From positions 1 to 64,000 of the forward strand of contig NZ_SLWB01000009.1 in NCBI RefSeq assembly GCF_004340205.1: a stretch of DNA of 64,000 nt. The letters run 5' to 3'. The position numbers and the translations under genes were made by a program. Each line of letters begins with the position of its first letter. Position 1 is the stretch's first letter. The notes under the pieces are model-generated. The model searched no databases, was not told the origin of the DNA, and saw only the letters and a program-made list of their open reading frames with translations. The stretch comes from Acetobacteroides hydrogenigenes (GTDB lineage Bacteria; Bacteroidota; Bacteroidia; Bacteroidales; ZOR0009). Below, one piece after another: positions 29,769 through 42,300 of the stretch.

Positions 29769-30368
29769 CTACCGTATGCTTGTTCGCCTCCGTTCCATCC
29801 TTATCCTTCGCGCACATTCAACACTATCCTCAATCTCCTCTTGTCTTGTTCTTTTATATCGATATACCTGAAAAATAGGCTTCCTATATTCTGGAATTTT
29901 TACCGGATTTCTCATTTGCACGTAGATCAGCTGATCGTACTTAAGAACGTGGGGAGCAATGATTTTTTCGACAAATTCCTCGGCAGGGGTATTCTTGTAG
30001 TATTTCCACTTCGAATCGGGATCGGGAATATGCACTAGATGCTGGAGGGTGTCTGGGACAATAAAACCTTTCATTATGGCGCTATCCCTTTTAGCCTTGG
30101 TATAGTCTACAGGAATGTCAAACTTATAGTCGAAGTAGTAGGTACCGTAGCGAGGACGCTTGCGGATAACCCCATAAGAAACTCCTGCAACTTCGACATC
30201 CAAACGTTTGGGAAGGCTAATCGGACTCGATGACTTTACCATCTTATCTAGATTAAGGATACGAGTCCTATTTTTAAGCGTATCAACAATTCGTTCTTGG
30301 GCAAATAGCGAAAAAGAACCTAGGGTAAGCAGAGCTGTAGCACCAATATTTTTTCGAAGCATAGGCAT
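29769..30368 (-). CDS. small exported protein of unknown function
   Basis: A 199-aa protein with a signal peptide (KNIGATALLTLGSFSLFAQ). Two in-frame ATGs, at 30368 and 30362, are equally possible starts. The mature part is basic and aromatic-rich: RPRYGTYYFDYKFDIPVDY, a proline-rich HIPDPDSKWKYYKNTP, and a very basic end (RRIRMERRRTSIR) that could bind the cell surface or nucleic acid non-specifically. I do not recognise the family and see no catalytic residues. It has no close neighbour on its strand. Confidence 0.6.
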   Translation of the reverse strand: MPMLRKNIGATALLTLGSFSLFAQERIVDTLKNRTRILNLDKMVKSSSPISLPKRLDVEVAGVSYGVIRKRPRYGTYYFDYKFDIPVDYTKAKRDSAIMKGFIVPDTLQHLVHIPDPDSKWKYYKNTPAEEFVEKIIAPHVLKYDQLIYVQMRNPVKIPEYRKPIFQVYRYKRTRQEEIEDSVECARRIRMERRRTSIR

Positions 30369-30500
30369 ATAATTTCTATCATAACGCCCTGTGTAGGATA
30401 TTATTGCGTTAATGGTTTGTTAAAAGAAAGGCTTACTATTTCAAACAACAATCTATGGTTAATCTACAGGCAACCTCAGATTAACGTCTGTTCGACTTAA

Positions 30501-30666
30501 GGCGATAATATCATTGAATATCGCCTACGAAGAAAAAAGCAGGGCAGGAATGATATGCGACAAGGCTATAACCGCTATGCGGTATTCTTGCTGTTCTACA
30601 TTTGTCCGTAGGACATTAAGGTGTGTAGTAAAGCAACCGTAAACCACCTATTCTCCTCGTAGAGGA
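30501..30666. repeat. cluster of short hairpins in a gene-less stretch
   Basis: The 588-bp gap 30369-30956 has no gene. Four hairpins fall within 166 bp: GGCGATA/TATCGCC with an 11-nt loop (30501-30525), ACCGC-TAT-GCGGT (30571-30583), TGTCC-GTA-GGACA (30603-30615) and TCCTC-GTA-GAGGA (30654-30666). Three of the four have 5-bp arms and a 3-nt spacer. This resembles REP-type palindrome clusters. The rest of the gap shows only a possible promoter near 30776. Confidence 0.5.
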
Positions 30667-30775
30667 TAAACTTGCGATTGGCTTATCACAGCCATTTATA
30701 AGGCTTACTGCTATCGAGCTGATGTTAGACTAATAAAATACAAGTTGAATATGTACATCATGCTAGTAATAATTA

Positions 30776-30783
30776 TATATTTG
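30776..30783 (+). promoter_or_regulatory. possible -7 box (TATATTTG) for the aminopeptidase gene
   Basis: TATATTTG fits the Bacteroidota -7 consensus TAnnTTTG. No matching -33 box is seen at the usual distance, and it would leave a leader of about 170 nt. Confidence 0.25.
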
Positions 30784-30956
30784 AAACCTAAGTGCACCGA
30801 AATGATTCTATACAATCGTTTTTTACTCCGCTACAACGCCTCATACAAAGGGCTATTTGAGTGCTGGATTTGCTAGTTCTCCCCTCGCGTGCGCATATTT
30901 CGTACTTAGCTTCGTGCATTACTACGTTTCTATAAACCTGTAAACCTAAACCTTTC

Positions 30957-32336
30957 ATGTTTTCAGCAAAAACTTACATCGACAGGCGTAAGCGCCTGCA
31001 ACAGGATGTTGCATCGGGCATACTACTATTCCTAGGCAACGACGACTGCGGCATGAACTATGCCGACAACACCTACCATTTCCGTCAGGATTCGACATTC
31101 CTCTACTTCTTTGGCTCCGATTACGCTGGACTATCGGCCATTATCGACATCGACAACAACCAGGAGATTATCTTTGGCGATGAGCTTACCATCGATCATA
31201 TCGTTTGGATGGGGACACAGCCTACAATTCGAGAAAAAAGCTTGCAGGTTGGCGTTAATCGTACAGAAACCACCGTCCGTCTTCGCGAAATTCTTGGTGA
31301 AGCCATCCGCAAAGGACGAAAAGTTCACTACTTACCGCCCTACAGGGCCGAGCATCAGCTAAAGCTAATGGATCTGCTCGGGATAGCGCCCAGCCAGCAA
31401 GCAGGAGCAGCCTCCGTCGATTTCATCAAGGCGGTAGTCAACCAGCGTAGCTACAAAACCGAAGAGGAAATCGTACAAATTGAAGAGGCCGTTAACATAT
31501 CCGCGGATATGCATATCCACGCCATGCGAATGGCCCGTCCAGGAATGAAGGAGGTCGAAATTGCAGCGGCCGTTACCGAAATAGCGCTGGCCAACGAAGG
31601 AAACCTCTCCTTCCCTGTTATTGCCACCATCAACGGCCAAACGCTTCACAACCACTACCACGGGAATGTTCTAAAGGAGGGCGATATGCTTCTGCTTGAT
31701 GCCGGCGCCGAAAACAGGATGCACTATGCAGGCGATCTTTCATCGACCATCCCGGTAGGCAAGCGCTTTACCGAACGTCAAAAGGAAATCTACCGAATTG
31801 CCCTTGCGGCGCATAAGAATGCGGTTGCAGCGCTTAAACCCGGCATTCCTTTTAAGGAAGTACACCTTCTTGCAGCACGAACCATCGCTAATGGCATGAA
31901 AGATCTTGGCCTAATGAAGGGCGATATCCACGAAGCGGTAAATGCGGGAGCCCATGCGCTGTTTTTCCAGTGCGGTTTAGGCCATATGATGGGCTTAGAC
32001 GTGCACGACATGGAAAACCTAGGCGAAGTATGGGTAGGATATGATGGCGCCCAAAAAAGTACGCTTTTCGGCATAAAATCGCTAAGGCTTGCCCGCAAGC
32101 TCGAGCCAGGCTTTGTACTTACCATCGAACCCGGAATCTACTTCATCCCCGAACTAATCGATATGTGGAAGGCCGAAAAGCGCTTTGCCGAATTTATCAA
32201 CTACAATAAGGTGGAGGAGTACCGAAACTTCGGAGGACTACGCAACGAGGAGGACTACCTGATTACCCCCGATGGTGCTCGTCGCCTCGGCAAGCATGTT
32301 CCTACTACCATAGAGGAGGTAGAAAGCATGCGCTAA
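30957..32336 (+). CDS. Xaa-Pro aminopeptidase (peptidase family M24B)
   Basis: A cytosolic metallo-aminopeptidase that removes N-terminal residues preceding proline. The 459-aa protein has the two expected domains: an aminopeptidase P N-terminal domain (about 1-165, FLGNDDCGMNYADNTYHFRQ) and a pita-bread M24 domain (about 175-445). All five metal ligands are in place: Asp248 (LLLDAGAE), Asp260 (YAGDLSS), His343 (GLGHMMGLDVHD), Glu391 (LTIEPGIY) and Glu431 (GLRNEEDYL). Length and layout are normal for the family. No signal peptide. It is a single gene ending at a shared terminator with the convergent PorP/SprF gene. Confidence 0.93.
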   Translation: MFSAKTYIDRRKRLQQDVASGILLFLGNDDCGMNYADNTYHFRQDSTFLYFFGSDYAGLSAIIDIDNNQEIIFGDELTIDHIVWMGTQPTIREKSLQVGVNRTETTVRLREILGEAIRKGRKVHYLPPYRAEHQLKLMDLLGIAPSQQAGAASVDFIKAVVNQRSYKTEEEIVQIEEAVNISADMHIHAMRMARPGMKEVEIAAAVTEIALANEGNLSFPVIATINGQTLHNHYHGNVLKEGDMLLLDAGAENRMHYAGDLSSTIPVGKRFTERQKEIYRIALAAHKNAVAALKPGIPFKEVHLLAARTIANGMKDLGLMKGDIHEAVNAGAHALFFQCGLGHMMGLDVHDMENLGEVWVGYDGAQKSTLFGIKSLRLARKLEPGFVLTIEPGIYFIPELIDMWKAEKRFAEFINYNKVEEYRNFGGLRNEEDYLITPDGARRLGKHVPTTIEEVESMR

Positions 32337-32349
32337 AACTAATAGAGAT

Positions 32350-32383
32350 AAAAAAGGCGGGCAAAAAACAGCCCGCCTTTTTT
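32350..32383. terminator. bidirectional terminator between aminopeptidase and porP/sprF-like genes
   Basis: GGCGGGC (32356-32362) and GCCCGCC (32371-32377) form a GC-rich stem around an A-rich 8-nt loop. Six A lie to the left and six T to the right, so it works in both directions for the two convergent genes. Confidence 0.9.
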
Positions 32384-32399
32384 AAGTTTAGATATCAAT

Positions 32400-33362
32400 C
32401 TACTTAATTTTATCAAAGAGAACTCCAATCATCACCTCGTGGGTTCCATTCGAGTAGCGACCCAGCTGCGTATACGACCAGTCGAAAGAGTAACCAAAGA
32501 GGTACTTCTTCTCGTACACGATGCCGAACATCAGCGCAGCAGCATCGCCATACCTAAACGAAATTCCTCCCCACAGCTCGCTTTCAACACGGCGATACTC
32601 TAAACGATACTTGGCCTTACAGTTGAGCTCAGGAACCAACGGGGCTCCACTCATAAACTTCGCCAACACGGTAGGCTCTATTGCAAACTCCCGGTTAATT
32701 GGCAAAATATAGCCACCCGACAGGTATAGGTGCTGGCGGAGACGGTTAACGCCAATTGTTTCGTTGTTAAAGTTGAGCTTACTTCCAAAAAGGTGCTGTG
32801 CCGAAATTCCGAAGTGCATATTAGAAGCATACAGGTAAAGCCCTAGGTTTGCATCAGGGGCAAATGCGCTAATGGTAGATTTTAGCAACGACGGATCGTT
32901 TTGCCACAAGTCAAAAAGTTCGGGGTGGTTTTGCAGATCGCCAGCATCGAGCTTAGTTCCATCAACCTTATACTGCAGCCCACCGATGGAAAGGCCTCCG
33001 GATAACGAAAACATCTCGCTCAGCTGAATGTTATAGCCATACGAAGCCAAGAAGCCCGTTGAGCTTATCGGTCCTAAAATATCGCTGTAGAGCTGTGCAC
33101 CCCACCCCATACGCCGACGCACATCAGGTCCGTATGCACATATCTGGTACGTCTGAGGAGCATCGTTAATGCCAGCCCACTGAAAGCGGCTGTTAAATCG
33201 AACCTGATAGTTACCCAACGTTCCAGCAACAGCAGGATTCAGAATGTAAGGATTCCACATGTACTGCGAGAGCTGAGGATCTTGCTGCGCTCTAGCGCCA
33301 TCAACCCCCAACAACATCACTACTGTTGTGCACAATATGTAGGCAAATCGTTTCATCGTCAT
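32400..33362 (-). CDS. T9SS-associated outer membrane protein, PorP/SprF family
   Basis: A 320-aa outer-membrane barrel protein of the PorP/SprF family. In Flavobacterium, SprF is needed to bring the adhesin SprB to the surface. Evidence: a signal peptide ending ARAQ, then the family's typical opening QDPQLSQYMWNPYILNPAVAG, and many alternating strands with aromatic girdle residues to the end (EVMIGVLFDKIK). The start may be 33362 (MTMKRF) or 33356 (MKRF). It begins 11 bp after the stop codon of the giant SprB-like gene, so the two form an operon and probably a substrate-partner pair for type IX secretion. Confidence 0.92.
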   Translation of the reverse strand: MTMKRFAYILCTTVVMLLGVDGARAQQDPQLSQYMWNPYILNPAVAGTLGNYQVRFNSRFQWAGINDAPQTYQICAYGPDVRRRMGWGAQLYSDILGPISSTGFLASYGYNIQLSEMFSLSGGLSIGGLQYKVDGTKLDAGDLQNHPELFDLWQNDPSLLKSTISAFAPDANLGLYLYASNMHFGISAQHLFGSKLNFNNETIGVNRLRQHLYLSGGYILPINREFAIEPTVLAKFMSGAPLVPELNCKAKYRLEYRRVESELWGGISFRYGDAAALMFGIVYEKKYLFGYSFDWSYTQLGRYSNGTHEVMIGVLFDKIK

Positions 33363-33373
33363 ATTGACTCTAA

Positions 33374-36300
33374 TTAGCGTATGATTGATACGGATCCGCT
33401 GATATTAGGCAGCTTACCCTTATGCAGCTTGATTACGTAGTAGTAGGTTCCCACGGGTAGGTCCTTTCCATTATGCTTGCCGTTCCAATCGTTCTTATAT
33501 GGTTTAGAATGGTAAACCAGCGATCCCCAGCGGTTGTATATTTCAACCTCAAGGTTAGGATACTCAACCATCTCTTCGTCGTATATCACCCTCCAGGTAT
33601 CGTTATATCCATCGCCATTAGGAGTAAAGGCATTAGGAGGATAGATAGTACTCATTGGCACTATCTTTAAACCTGCATACTCTTCGCAGGTTTCGGTTTC
33701 GTTAACCTTATAGCTTACTGTCGCAATCAGGCTCGCCTCTTCTCCAAACTTATCGTTAATGGTAATTTTTGTATTATCATCAGCGTCAACGTCCAACCAC
33801 TCAGACTCTGCAGGATTCCACACAAGTGCTGGTGAGAATCCAGATGCACCATACTTAAGCTGCAAGCTTTGCGTAGCGCCATACGGCATTCGCATAAAGT
33901 AGCCAACACCTTCGACCTCCTTAACAAGTGGTCCAGAGAAGTATGGACTCGAGTATGGATGAACCGAAACCTTAGCAGTATCGACATCGTAGCAGCGATT
34001 ATCGTGCGAGATTACCCTAAAGATGTAAGGATGAAGAAGCTTATAAGGGGCTTTTGTCATCACCTTATCCGGCGAAAGTTTCTCTGCTTTCGTAAATCCA
34101 GTCAGTACGCCATCCGTATACTCAACGTCCAGCTTAGAATTTTCAACATTCGTCCATTCGCCAAAATACCTTTTAGGAACGGGATTGAAGTTGTTATCCT
34201 GCTTGATTACGCCATTTTCGAACTCGTACTTGCTCTCGTCGGTATTGCCCTTTATTTGAGCATTAAAATCGAGAGTAGTATTAATACAAACAGTCTTATC
34301 GGGATCGGCAATGGCTGTAAAATCGTTCTGCGGCTTAACCCCAACCTTAAATGGAACCTCCTCTTCACAAGTCCCCTTTAGAGGATCAACAACCTTAACA
34401 AAAATCGAATAGCCAACACCCTGAAGCTGAGAAATAGTCCGAGGTTTCCCTGCCTCAAAGGTATAGTAGCCGTCTTGACCTGGCATTGCTGTTGGCTCTA
34501 CCGGTTCAGAAAGCAGGTTAGCACCCTTTTTAAAGTAGTAGGTAGAAGCAGCATCAAATTCTCCACTAATAGACTTTAGCGTGAATACGCCACCCGAAGT
34601 TTTTGCATCATCTGGATTTACAAATCTACGGCACTCCGAAGGTGATGTAGAATAATCAACCACGATGTGTTTCCCATCTATTGCTTGTTCTACCGCCTTT
34701 TCACAGCCATTTTTATCAATAGCTACCAACTTGTAGTTTCCTACCCTTAAAGCCTCGAAAGCGCCATTACCTGCAGCATCCAAATTCTTTGGTTCACCAA
34801 CCAAGTTATTTCCGGCATCGTAAAGCGATATGGTGTAGCCCGGCGATGCGTCGGCCACATTAAAGGCAAGCTTACCTTCTGCATTAGCAGCACACCAAAG
34901 GCTTGTACTGCTATTTCCTGCATCCAACGCAAACACCAATTCTGTAGGCTGAGAAATCTCCACCTCGGCTTTAAAGTAGCATCCAGCAGCATCTACGGTT
35001 CGAGCCACATACTTTCCGGCAAGCAGCCCATCAAATACTGGAGAATCCTGGAAGGTTTCGGCAGCAAGATTGTCGGCAAGCGTCAGGCTGTACTTTAAAG
35101 GTTCCGTTCCGCCTGTAGCCTTAAGTTCTACTTTCCCGGTAGCACCTCCATGACAAAGCACATTGGCAATAGAAGGATCTTCAACCTTCATTTCGGGCAA
35201 AGTAGCAATCTCAACGGTTAGCACATCCGAAGCACAACCAACAGCATCAATCACTCTAATCGAGTATGTCTTATTGGGTTGCAGTTTGGTAATACGATGC
35301 GTAACAGGATCGTAAGAGTTATACTCTACTCCATCAGCATCTGTACACTTCACTGTATAATCCTTAAGCCCTTCAGGCACCGCAATTTCAATGTAGTAAT
35401 CGTTGTTCATGAAGCACTTTGCGACTAGTGATATTGTTGGTGCTGTGTATGCAGAAACGGTTACATCAATCGTACGTTCTACATTGCTGGCATCTACCAC
35501 CTTTACAGTATAATCGCCAGGATCCACATCGGCAAAGACAACCTTACCATCCAAATCAGCATCTAGGTCCATCCCTAGCTGAGCGACATCCCCTTTACGG
35601 GTATAGGTTACCGTGTACGGTTTAACACCTCCTGTCACGGTAACTTCGATTGAGCCTTTTGGATTGTTACAGTTACCGCTAATGCCTTTTGCTTCGACAC
35701 CTAATGTACCTATAACAACTGTTTCTTCGTAAGTACAGCCATTTAGGACGTCGGTAACTACAACCTTATAAGAACCCAACAATAGCTTACTAAATAGCAC
35801 TGGTGATGCTCCTACTCCAGCATACTCTGTTCCGGTTTCAACACTCGTAAGAGTAACCTTATAGGTTCCAGAACCTCCAGATGGAGTTACCGAAATTTCG
35901 CCTGTTGCATCTTCCTTATTTAAAGGAACCTTTGTTACCCTTACCGCCGCTGTTACAGGGCTCTTTACGGTTATCGTTGTTGTGTAAACCGAATTAGTAG
36001 CATCAGAAATCGATAGCACATAATCACCCGCAGCTAGGTCTGGAATAGCATAAGTTCTTTCGGCAAGATCGAAAGGACCTTTAAGTTCTCCACCCTTAGG
36101 CTGCCAGGTCAGCTTAAATGGCCCAACACCGCCTACAACAGAGATATCGAGTTTACCAAGAGCTGCATTATTACAAGCTACATCTGTTACTGTGACATCT
36201 AGCGAGAGTTCCTCTAGTGCAATTGGCCCCACCTCTCCAATACAGCCATTTTCATCAGTAGCTATAATACGATAGGTTCCACTAGGAAGCTTGTTGAAAT

Positions 36301-39300
36301 TCACCTCCACGCTTCCTGTTGTTGCATTAGAAAGTTCCTGACCTGTATTTTCGTTTACTAAGGAGTAGGAATATAAGCCTGTTCCCCCTGTTGCAATAAC
36401 AACAATACTTCCATCTGTTGCCCCATCGGCAGATGGTGTCTTAATCCTCACAACCTTTACAACAATAGGATCAGGATCGGCAAGAGTCACCTGCTGAGTA
36501 ACTCGTACACCAGCAGCATCTTCTACAACCACTTCATAAACACCCGCCTTCAAATTGCTAAAGAGTTGCTCATTCTGGAAGGTTGCTCCACCATCAATAG
36601 AATACTTCATTGCACCAGTTCCTCCCGAAGCGTAAATATCTATCGAACCATTTGTTTCGGCATGACACTTAGGACTGGTGATAATAATATCATCGATATT
36701 TAGGTTGGACAAAGCAACTAATTCAATTTCATCGCTTGTTGCTAAACAGTGATTCTTATCCTCTACCACTACTCTATACTTACCTGGGTTAAGACCAGTA
36801 AAGATTCCCGTAGTGTTCTTAATGGCGGTTCCTTCGAGCGAATAGGTATAAAGCGCCATCCCACCTGAGACCACAGCGGTAATAGAGCCATTAGCAGAAG
36901 TCTTAGATGCTGGATCCACCTTAGTCAACGAATCAAACACGAGCTTGGTTGGGGCAGAAATTCCAAATGGGAACTTCTGAGGACAGGCGTTATCATCGCT
37001 GATAAACATATTGTAGCTTCCCGCATTAAAGCCACTTACTTCAATGAGATAATCCCCAGGATTAGCTCCTGCTGTAGCCTTAAATAAGTAATCAACACCC
37101 TCGGTAAGGGTAATGCCCGTTTTTCTATCAACAAAGACGCACGAAAGCGTTCCTTGAACACCCGTAACAGAAATTGATGCGCTTCCCTTATCGCCAAAGC
37201 ACTTAATATTATTTACCGTGTAGGTTATAACCTTTATATTGGTTGTTCCTCCACCGCTTACAATTGAAATGGTATTTGGCCAAGTAGCAGGGCATGTTCC
37301 ACCATCGGTAACTTCAACTATATAATTTCCAAGAGCAACATCAACAAACTGTCCGGTTGTATTTGAAGTAACTAGAACTTTGCTGCCTGCACGAAGCAAC
37401 TTATAGGTTAGCACACCACTACCTCCAGCAGCTACTACGGTTACAGTACCTCCAATGGAGCACTTGGTATCCGTTTTATCAACCGACACTATATTTATGG
37501 CTGTTGGAGCAGTGAGCGTAACATCTTGTGTAGAAGATTGACAACCTAGACCATCCTTTACAGCAACCTTATATGTTCCAGCAGTAAGTCCTGTATAAGC
37601 TCCTGTAGTATTATTAAATGTAACGCCATCACTAGTATAACTATATACACCATTACCTCCAGCTGCAGTAAGCGTAATAGTTCCCGATGTAGGATTCCCG
37701 CATTGAGGGTTGGTAGATGTTACAGTCAAGTTTAAAACAGGATTTCCTGCAATTGTATGTTCGGCAGTTTGGGCACACCCATTAGCATCTGTAACCGTAA
37801 CTACATAATGAGCCGCTACCAAATCAGTTATAGATTGACCTACAAGAGTTCCTCCTAGTACAGGAGTACCTGCATTGTCGCCAACCCACGTAATTGTATA
37901 TGGAGCAGTACCTCCATTAATAGCAACATCAATTTTACCAGTGGTTGCACCAGCACATAGGCTTACAGTTCCATTTTGAAGAGCCATTGTAAGCGCTGCG
38001 GGTTCGGTTAAAGTTGCAGTCTTCGTAACGGAGGTCCCATTATTATCCGTTACAACAACAGAATAAGCACCTTTATCTAAACCTGTTACAACCTGTTGCA
38101 AGGTTGCAACTACGAATGTCTGATTATAACTATTTGGCCCTGTTACCTTCACAGAATAAGGGGCAACACCACCAAGGATATCCACCGTTATCTCCCCATT
38201 CTTAGCGCCATAGCAACTTACATTTTTAACAGCCAACGTAGCGCTAAGATTAGAAAGCACAACGTTGACAGGAGCTGCAGCACAGCCATTCTTATCGGCA
38301 ACTGCAATAGTATACGCTCCTGCTGCTAAGCCGCTAAATATTCCTGTTGTGTTATTTACGCCTCCTGGGTTCAGCGTATAGGTATATGGTTGAGTTCCAC
38401 CACTAGCAATTATAGAGATACTCCCATTATTACCTGATGTTGGAGGAACAACAGTAGGAGCACCCAGCACTAATGCGGTTGGCTCAACAATATCAATCGA
38501 TTGACTTTGTGAACAGGTAGGATCATTGCTATCTGTAACAGTAATAATATATGCCCCTCCAGTCAAATTATTTGCAGCAACGGTATAGTCGGCACCAACC
38601 TTGGTTACCGTTGGTGCTGGAATTACGGCAACACCACCCTTTGTGAAGGTTACTGTTGGCGTTCCTACAATTCCGGAAACTGTTAGAGATATATTTGAAG
38701 TTCCTCCATTACAAGTAATCGCAGATGCAGCAATATTGCTAAACTTAATTGTTGACGGAGAAGTTAGCGCCATCGCTGGAGTTACCGCTTTAGTACAGTT
38801 ATTTGCATCGGTAACCTCAACAGTATAAGACCCTGCACTAACATTTGTAAATGCACCGGTTGCATTAGTTGCAATTGCAGCACCGCCCTGCATCAAACTA
38901 AATTTTAGAGGATTAGTTCCTCCTGTTGCAGTCACAGTTATTGTTCCTGCAGCAGTACAAGTTGGATTAGTAAACTTATTTGATGTTATACTAATTGGGG
39001 CTGGTTGAGTAATAGATGCTTGCTCTGTAACCAGACAGTTATTTGCATCTTTTACAGTAACGGTGTAAGTATTGGCTGTCAAACCATTAAATGCCCCACT
39101 TACAAAAGTAGCAGTAGGATTCAGCGTTACCGTATAGTTAGGTACACCACCTGTTGGGGCCACCAAAATACGCCCATCTGCTAGCCCATTACAGCTAACA
39201 TTAAAGACCTGTAAGTTAGGCTTGATTAGATTAGGCTGAGTAACCGTAACCGGAGCTGTTTGTAGACAGCCAGAATTATCCTTTACGCTTACGGTATAGG

Positions 39301-42300
39301 TGTTTGCTTGTAAACTATTGAACTTATTGTCCGCCTGGTATGCTCCGCCTATTGAATAGGTTAACGGTGCAGTACCACCTGTAGCAACAACAACTATAGC
39401 ACCCGTAGCATCTCCATTACACTTAACATTGGTAGCAGTAGTTGCATTAAGATCAATTGTAAGAGGATTTGGTGCAGTTATTGTCACACTTCCACCATCG
39501 ACAACACAGCCGTAATTATTTTTAACCTTAACATGATATGTACCAGCGCCTAAACCGGTAATATTGTTAGTGGTAACATAGGTAACGCCATTGTCCACGG
39601 AATAAGAAAGCTGATCGGCACCTGCACCTGCTGCAATAAATATGCTCCCGTTCGGAGTGGTAGCACAACCGGTTACATTGGCTGGTGTTATACCTGTAAT
39701 TTGAATAGGTGAAGGTTCACTAATAACAACCACACCTAAATTCTTTACACATCCCGCTCCATCTGTTATGGTTAAATTATAGTTCCCTGCTCCTAATCCT
39801 ATTATTGAAGTTCCCACTAGAGGTTTATTGCCAGCTCCAATATTATACTGATAGGGTGCAGTTCCCGAATTAATGGTTAAATTTATAGCACCACTCTTAT
39901 CCCCATTACAAGGACGAACATCAACAGGCACAGCGACAGCATCGAGAGTAACAGCTCCTTTCACTACTAACGAAATAATATCCGACTCACAACCGTTAGC
40001 ATCTTTTACCCTTACATTATAAGTTCCTGCTGCAAGGTTAGAAAAAGTAGTAGTAGAAAAATATGTTCCTGTAGCACCTCCTTGAATGGAATATTGGTAC
40101 GGTGCAATTCCGCCCGTTACACCGGTTATTGCAATCTGTCCAGTATTAGGACCTGCACAAGTTACATCCGTTTTCGTAGCAGTTGGAACGATCTTTTGCG
40201 GAGCATTAAGCGTTACATCCGACTGCTTTGTACACCCTGCGTTATCTTTTACCGTTACCGTAAACGATCCTGCAGCAAGATTACTAAATAAGTTTTGGGA
40301 TTGGAATAGCCCTCCTATAGAGTAGGTTAACGGAGCCGTACCTCCTGTCGCATTAACAGTAATAGAACCATTACTATCTCCAAAGCATTTAGGATCGACT
40401 GGAACAACTGAGTTTATACTGATATTAGCCGGTTGAGTAACCGTATAATCCCCCAACTTTACTGAACAAGTTTTATTAGCCACATCTCTTATATATAAGG
40501 TGTAGCTTCCTGCTGCAAGATTGGTAAATGAGCCCGATGTTACCCAAGTAGTATTATCTTTAGAGTACTCATATCCACCACTTCCCCCCTGAGGATTAGT
40601 AATATTAAGAGATCCATTAAGAGATCCAAAACATCCTGTAACGTTCACAACACTTACGGTAGCAGTTATTGCAGCGGCCTGAGAAATGGTGTAGCTTCCA
40701 AGTACTTTTGCACATGTCTTATTCCCAGCATCGCGTATTACAACCTGATATGTAGCTGCAGGAAGATTCGTAAATGATCCACTAGCCTGCCATGTTGCCC
40801 CATTGTCCTTCGAGTACTCGAAAGTACCAGAACCTCCAGTTGCAGCAGAGACAGTAATTGTTCCTGTAGAAGTTCCAGCACAAGCAATGTTCCCAGTCGT
40901 TACCGTTGCCGCTAATGTTACGGGTTCTATTATGTTAGCTGAACCTACGGCAGCAGTACATGTTGGAGCCAGCCTATCACGAACAACCAGTGTGTAACTT
41001 CCTGCAACTAAACTAAGAAACGAACCACTCTGCTGCCAAGTAGCACCATTATTAATGGAGAAGTCGTATACACCACCGCCACCAGTAGTTCCTGTAAAGG
41101 TAATGCTACCATTATTATTACCAGCACATCCAGTAACATCAACCTTTGTAAATGTAGACACAAGTGGAGCTGGAGATAAAAGAGTTACACTCCCCAATGG
41201 TTTGACACATGCAGGAGCCTGCTTATCGCGCATAGAAACCGCATATGTTTTAGCAATAAGATTAGTAAACGAAGATGTACTAACCCAGGTTGTTCCATCA
41301 ATAGAAAACTCATACTGACCGGAGCCACCTGCGGCAGCATTTATAGTAATGCTACCATTGCTGGCATTACTACATCCTGTTACATCAACCTTAGCTATAG
41401 TTCCACTTAAGCCTACTGGTTCAGTTATAGTTATGGTTGCTATTGTTTTTGAACAAGTAGGATTATTTTTATCCCTAAGCTTTACGGTATAAGTTGCAGG
41501 AGCCAAATTAGTAAACGCCCCATTTGCGACCCAAGTGCCAGTTATAGAATATTCGTAGACTCCAGAACCTCCTTGTGGGGTCGTAATGTTGATAGATCCG
41601 TTATTAGAGCCTTTACATGTTGCATTTGTTGAAGAAACCGTAGCGGTAAGTTCGGGTTTTGCAGTAACCTGAAGCGCAGCATCCAAAATTCTGATACAGG
41701 TTGGATTATTTGCATCGCGAATCTGAACATTGTAAGTTGCCGCGGTTAACCCTGTAAAAGAGCCAGAAGTGCTCCAATTACCACCACCATCAATAGAATA
41801 CTCAAATACTCCAGAACCTCCAGCTGCTGCAGAGATAATAATTTGCCCATCAGGAGTTGCGCTACAGCCAGAAACGGGATTTGCCACAACAGTAGCCGAG
41901 AGTTGGGCTGGTTGGTTTATTATCACATCAGCCGTACTCACACAGCTGTGATCATTAGCACGACGAACTGCAACTGTATATGTTTTAGCTAAAAGGTTAG
42001 TAAAAGAAGACTGTATCCCAAAGGCAGCACCATCTATAGAGTACTCCAAAGGACTAGCAGCAGTACCCCCACTTGCTGTTATGGTAAGTGTTCCATTGCT
42101 ATTTCCAAAACATCCAGTAACATCTGTTTTTGAAGTCGTGATATTTATAGCGTCAGGCTGGTTTATTACAATAGGATTGTTGGGATAGTTATAAACGCAT
42201 AAATTTTTATCCTTTATAACTAGATTATACGTCCCTGCTGCCAATCCTGCAATTGCTAATCCTGGAACAGTTTCCGTAGTGAAATTCGTTCCATTATCCA

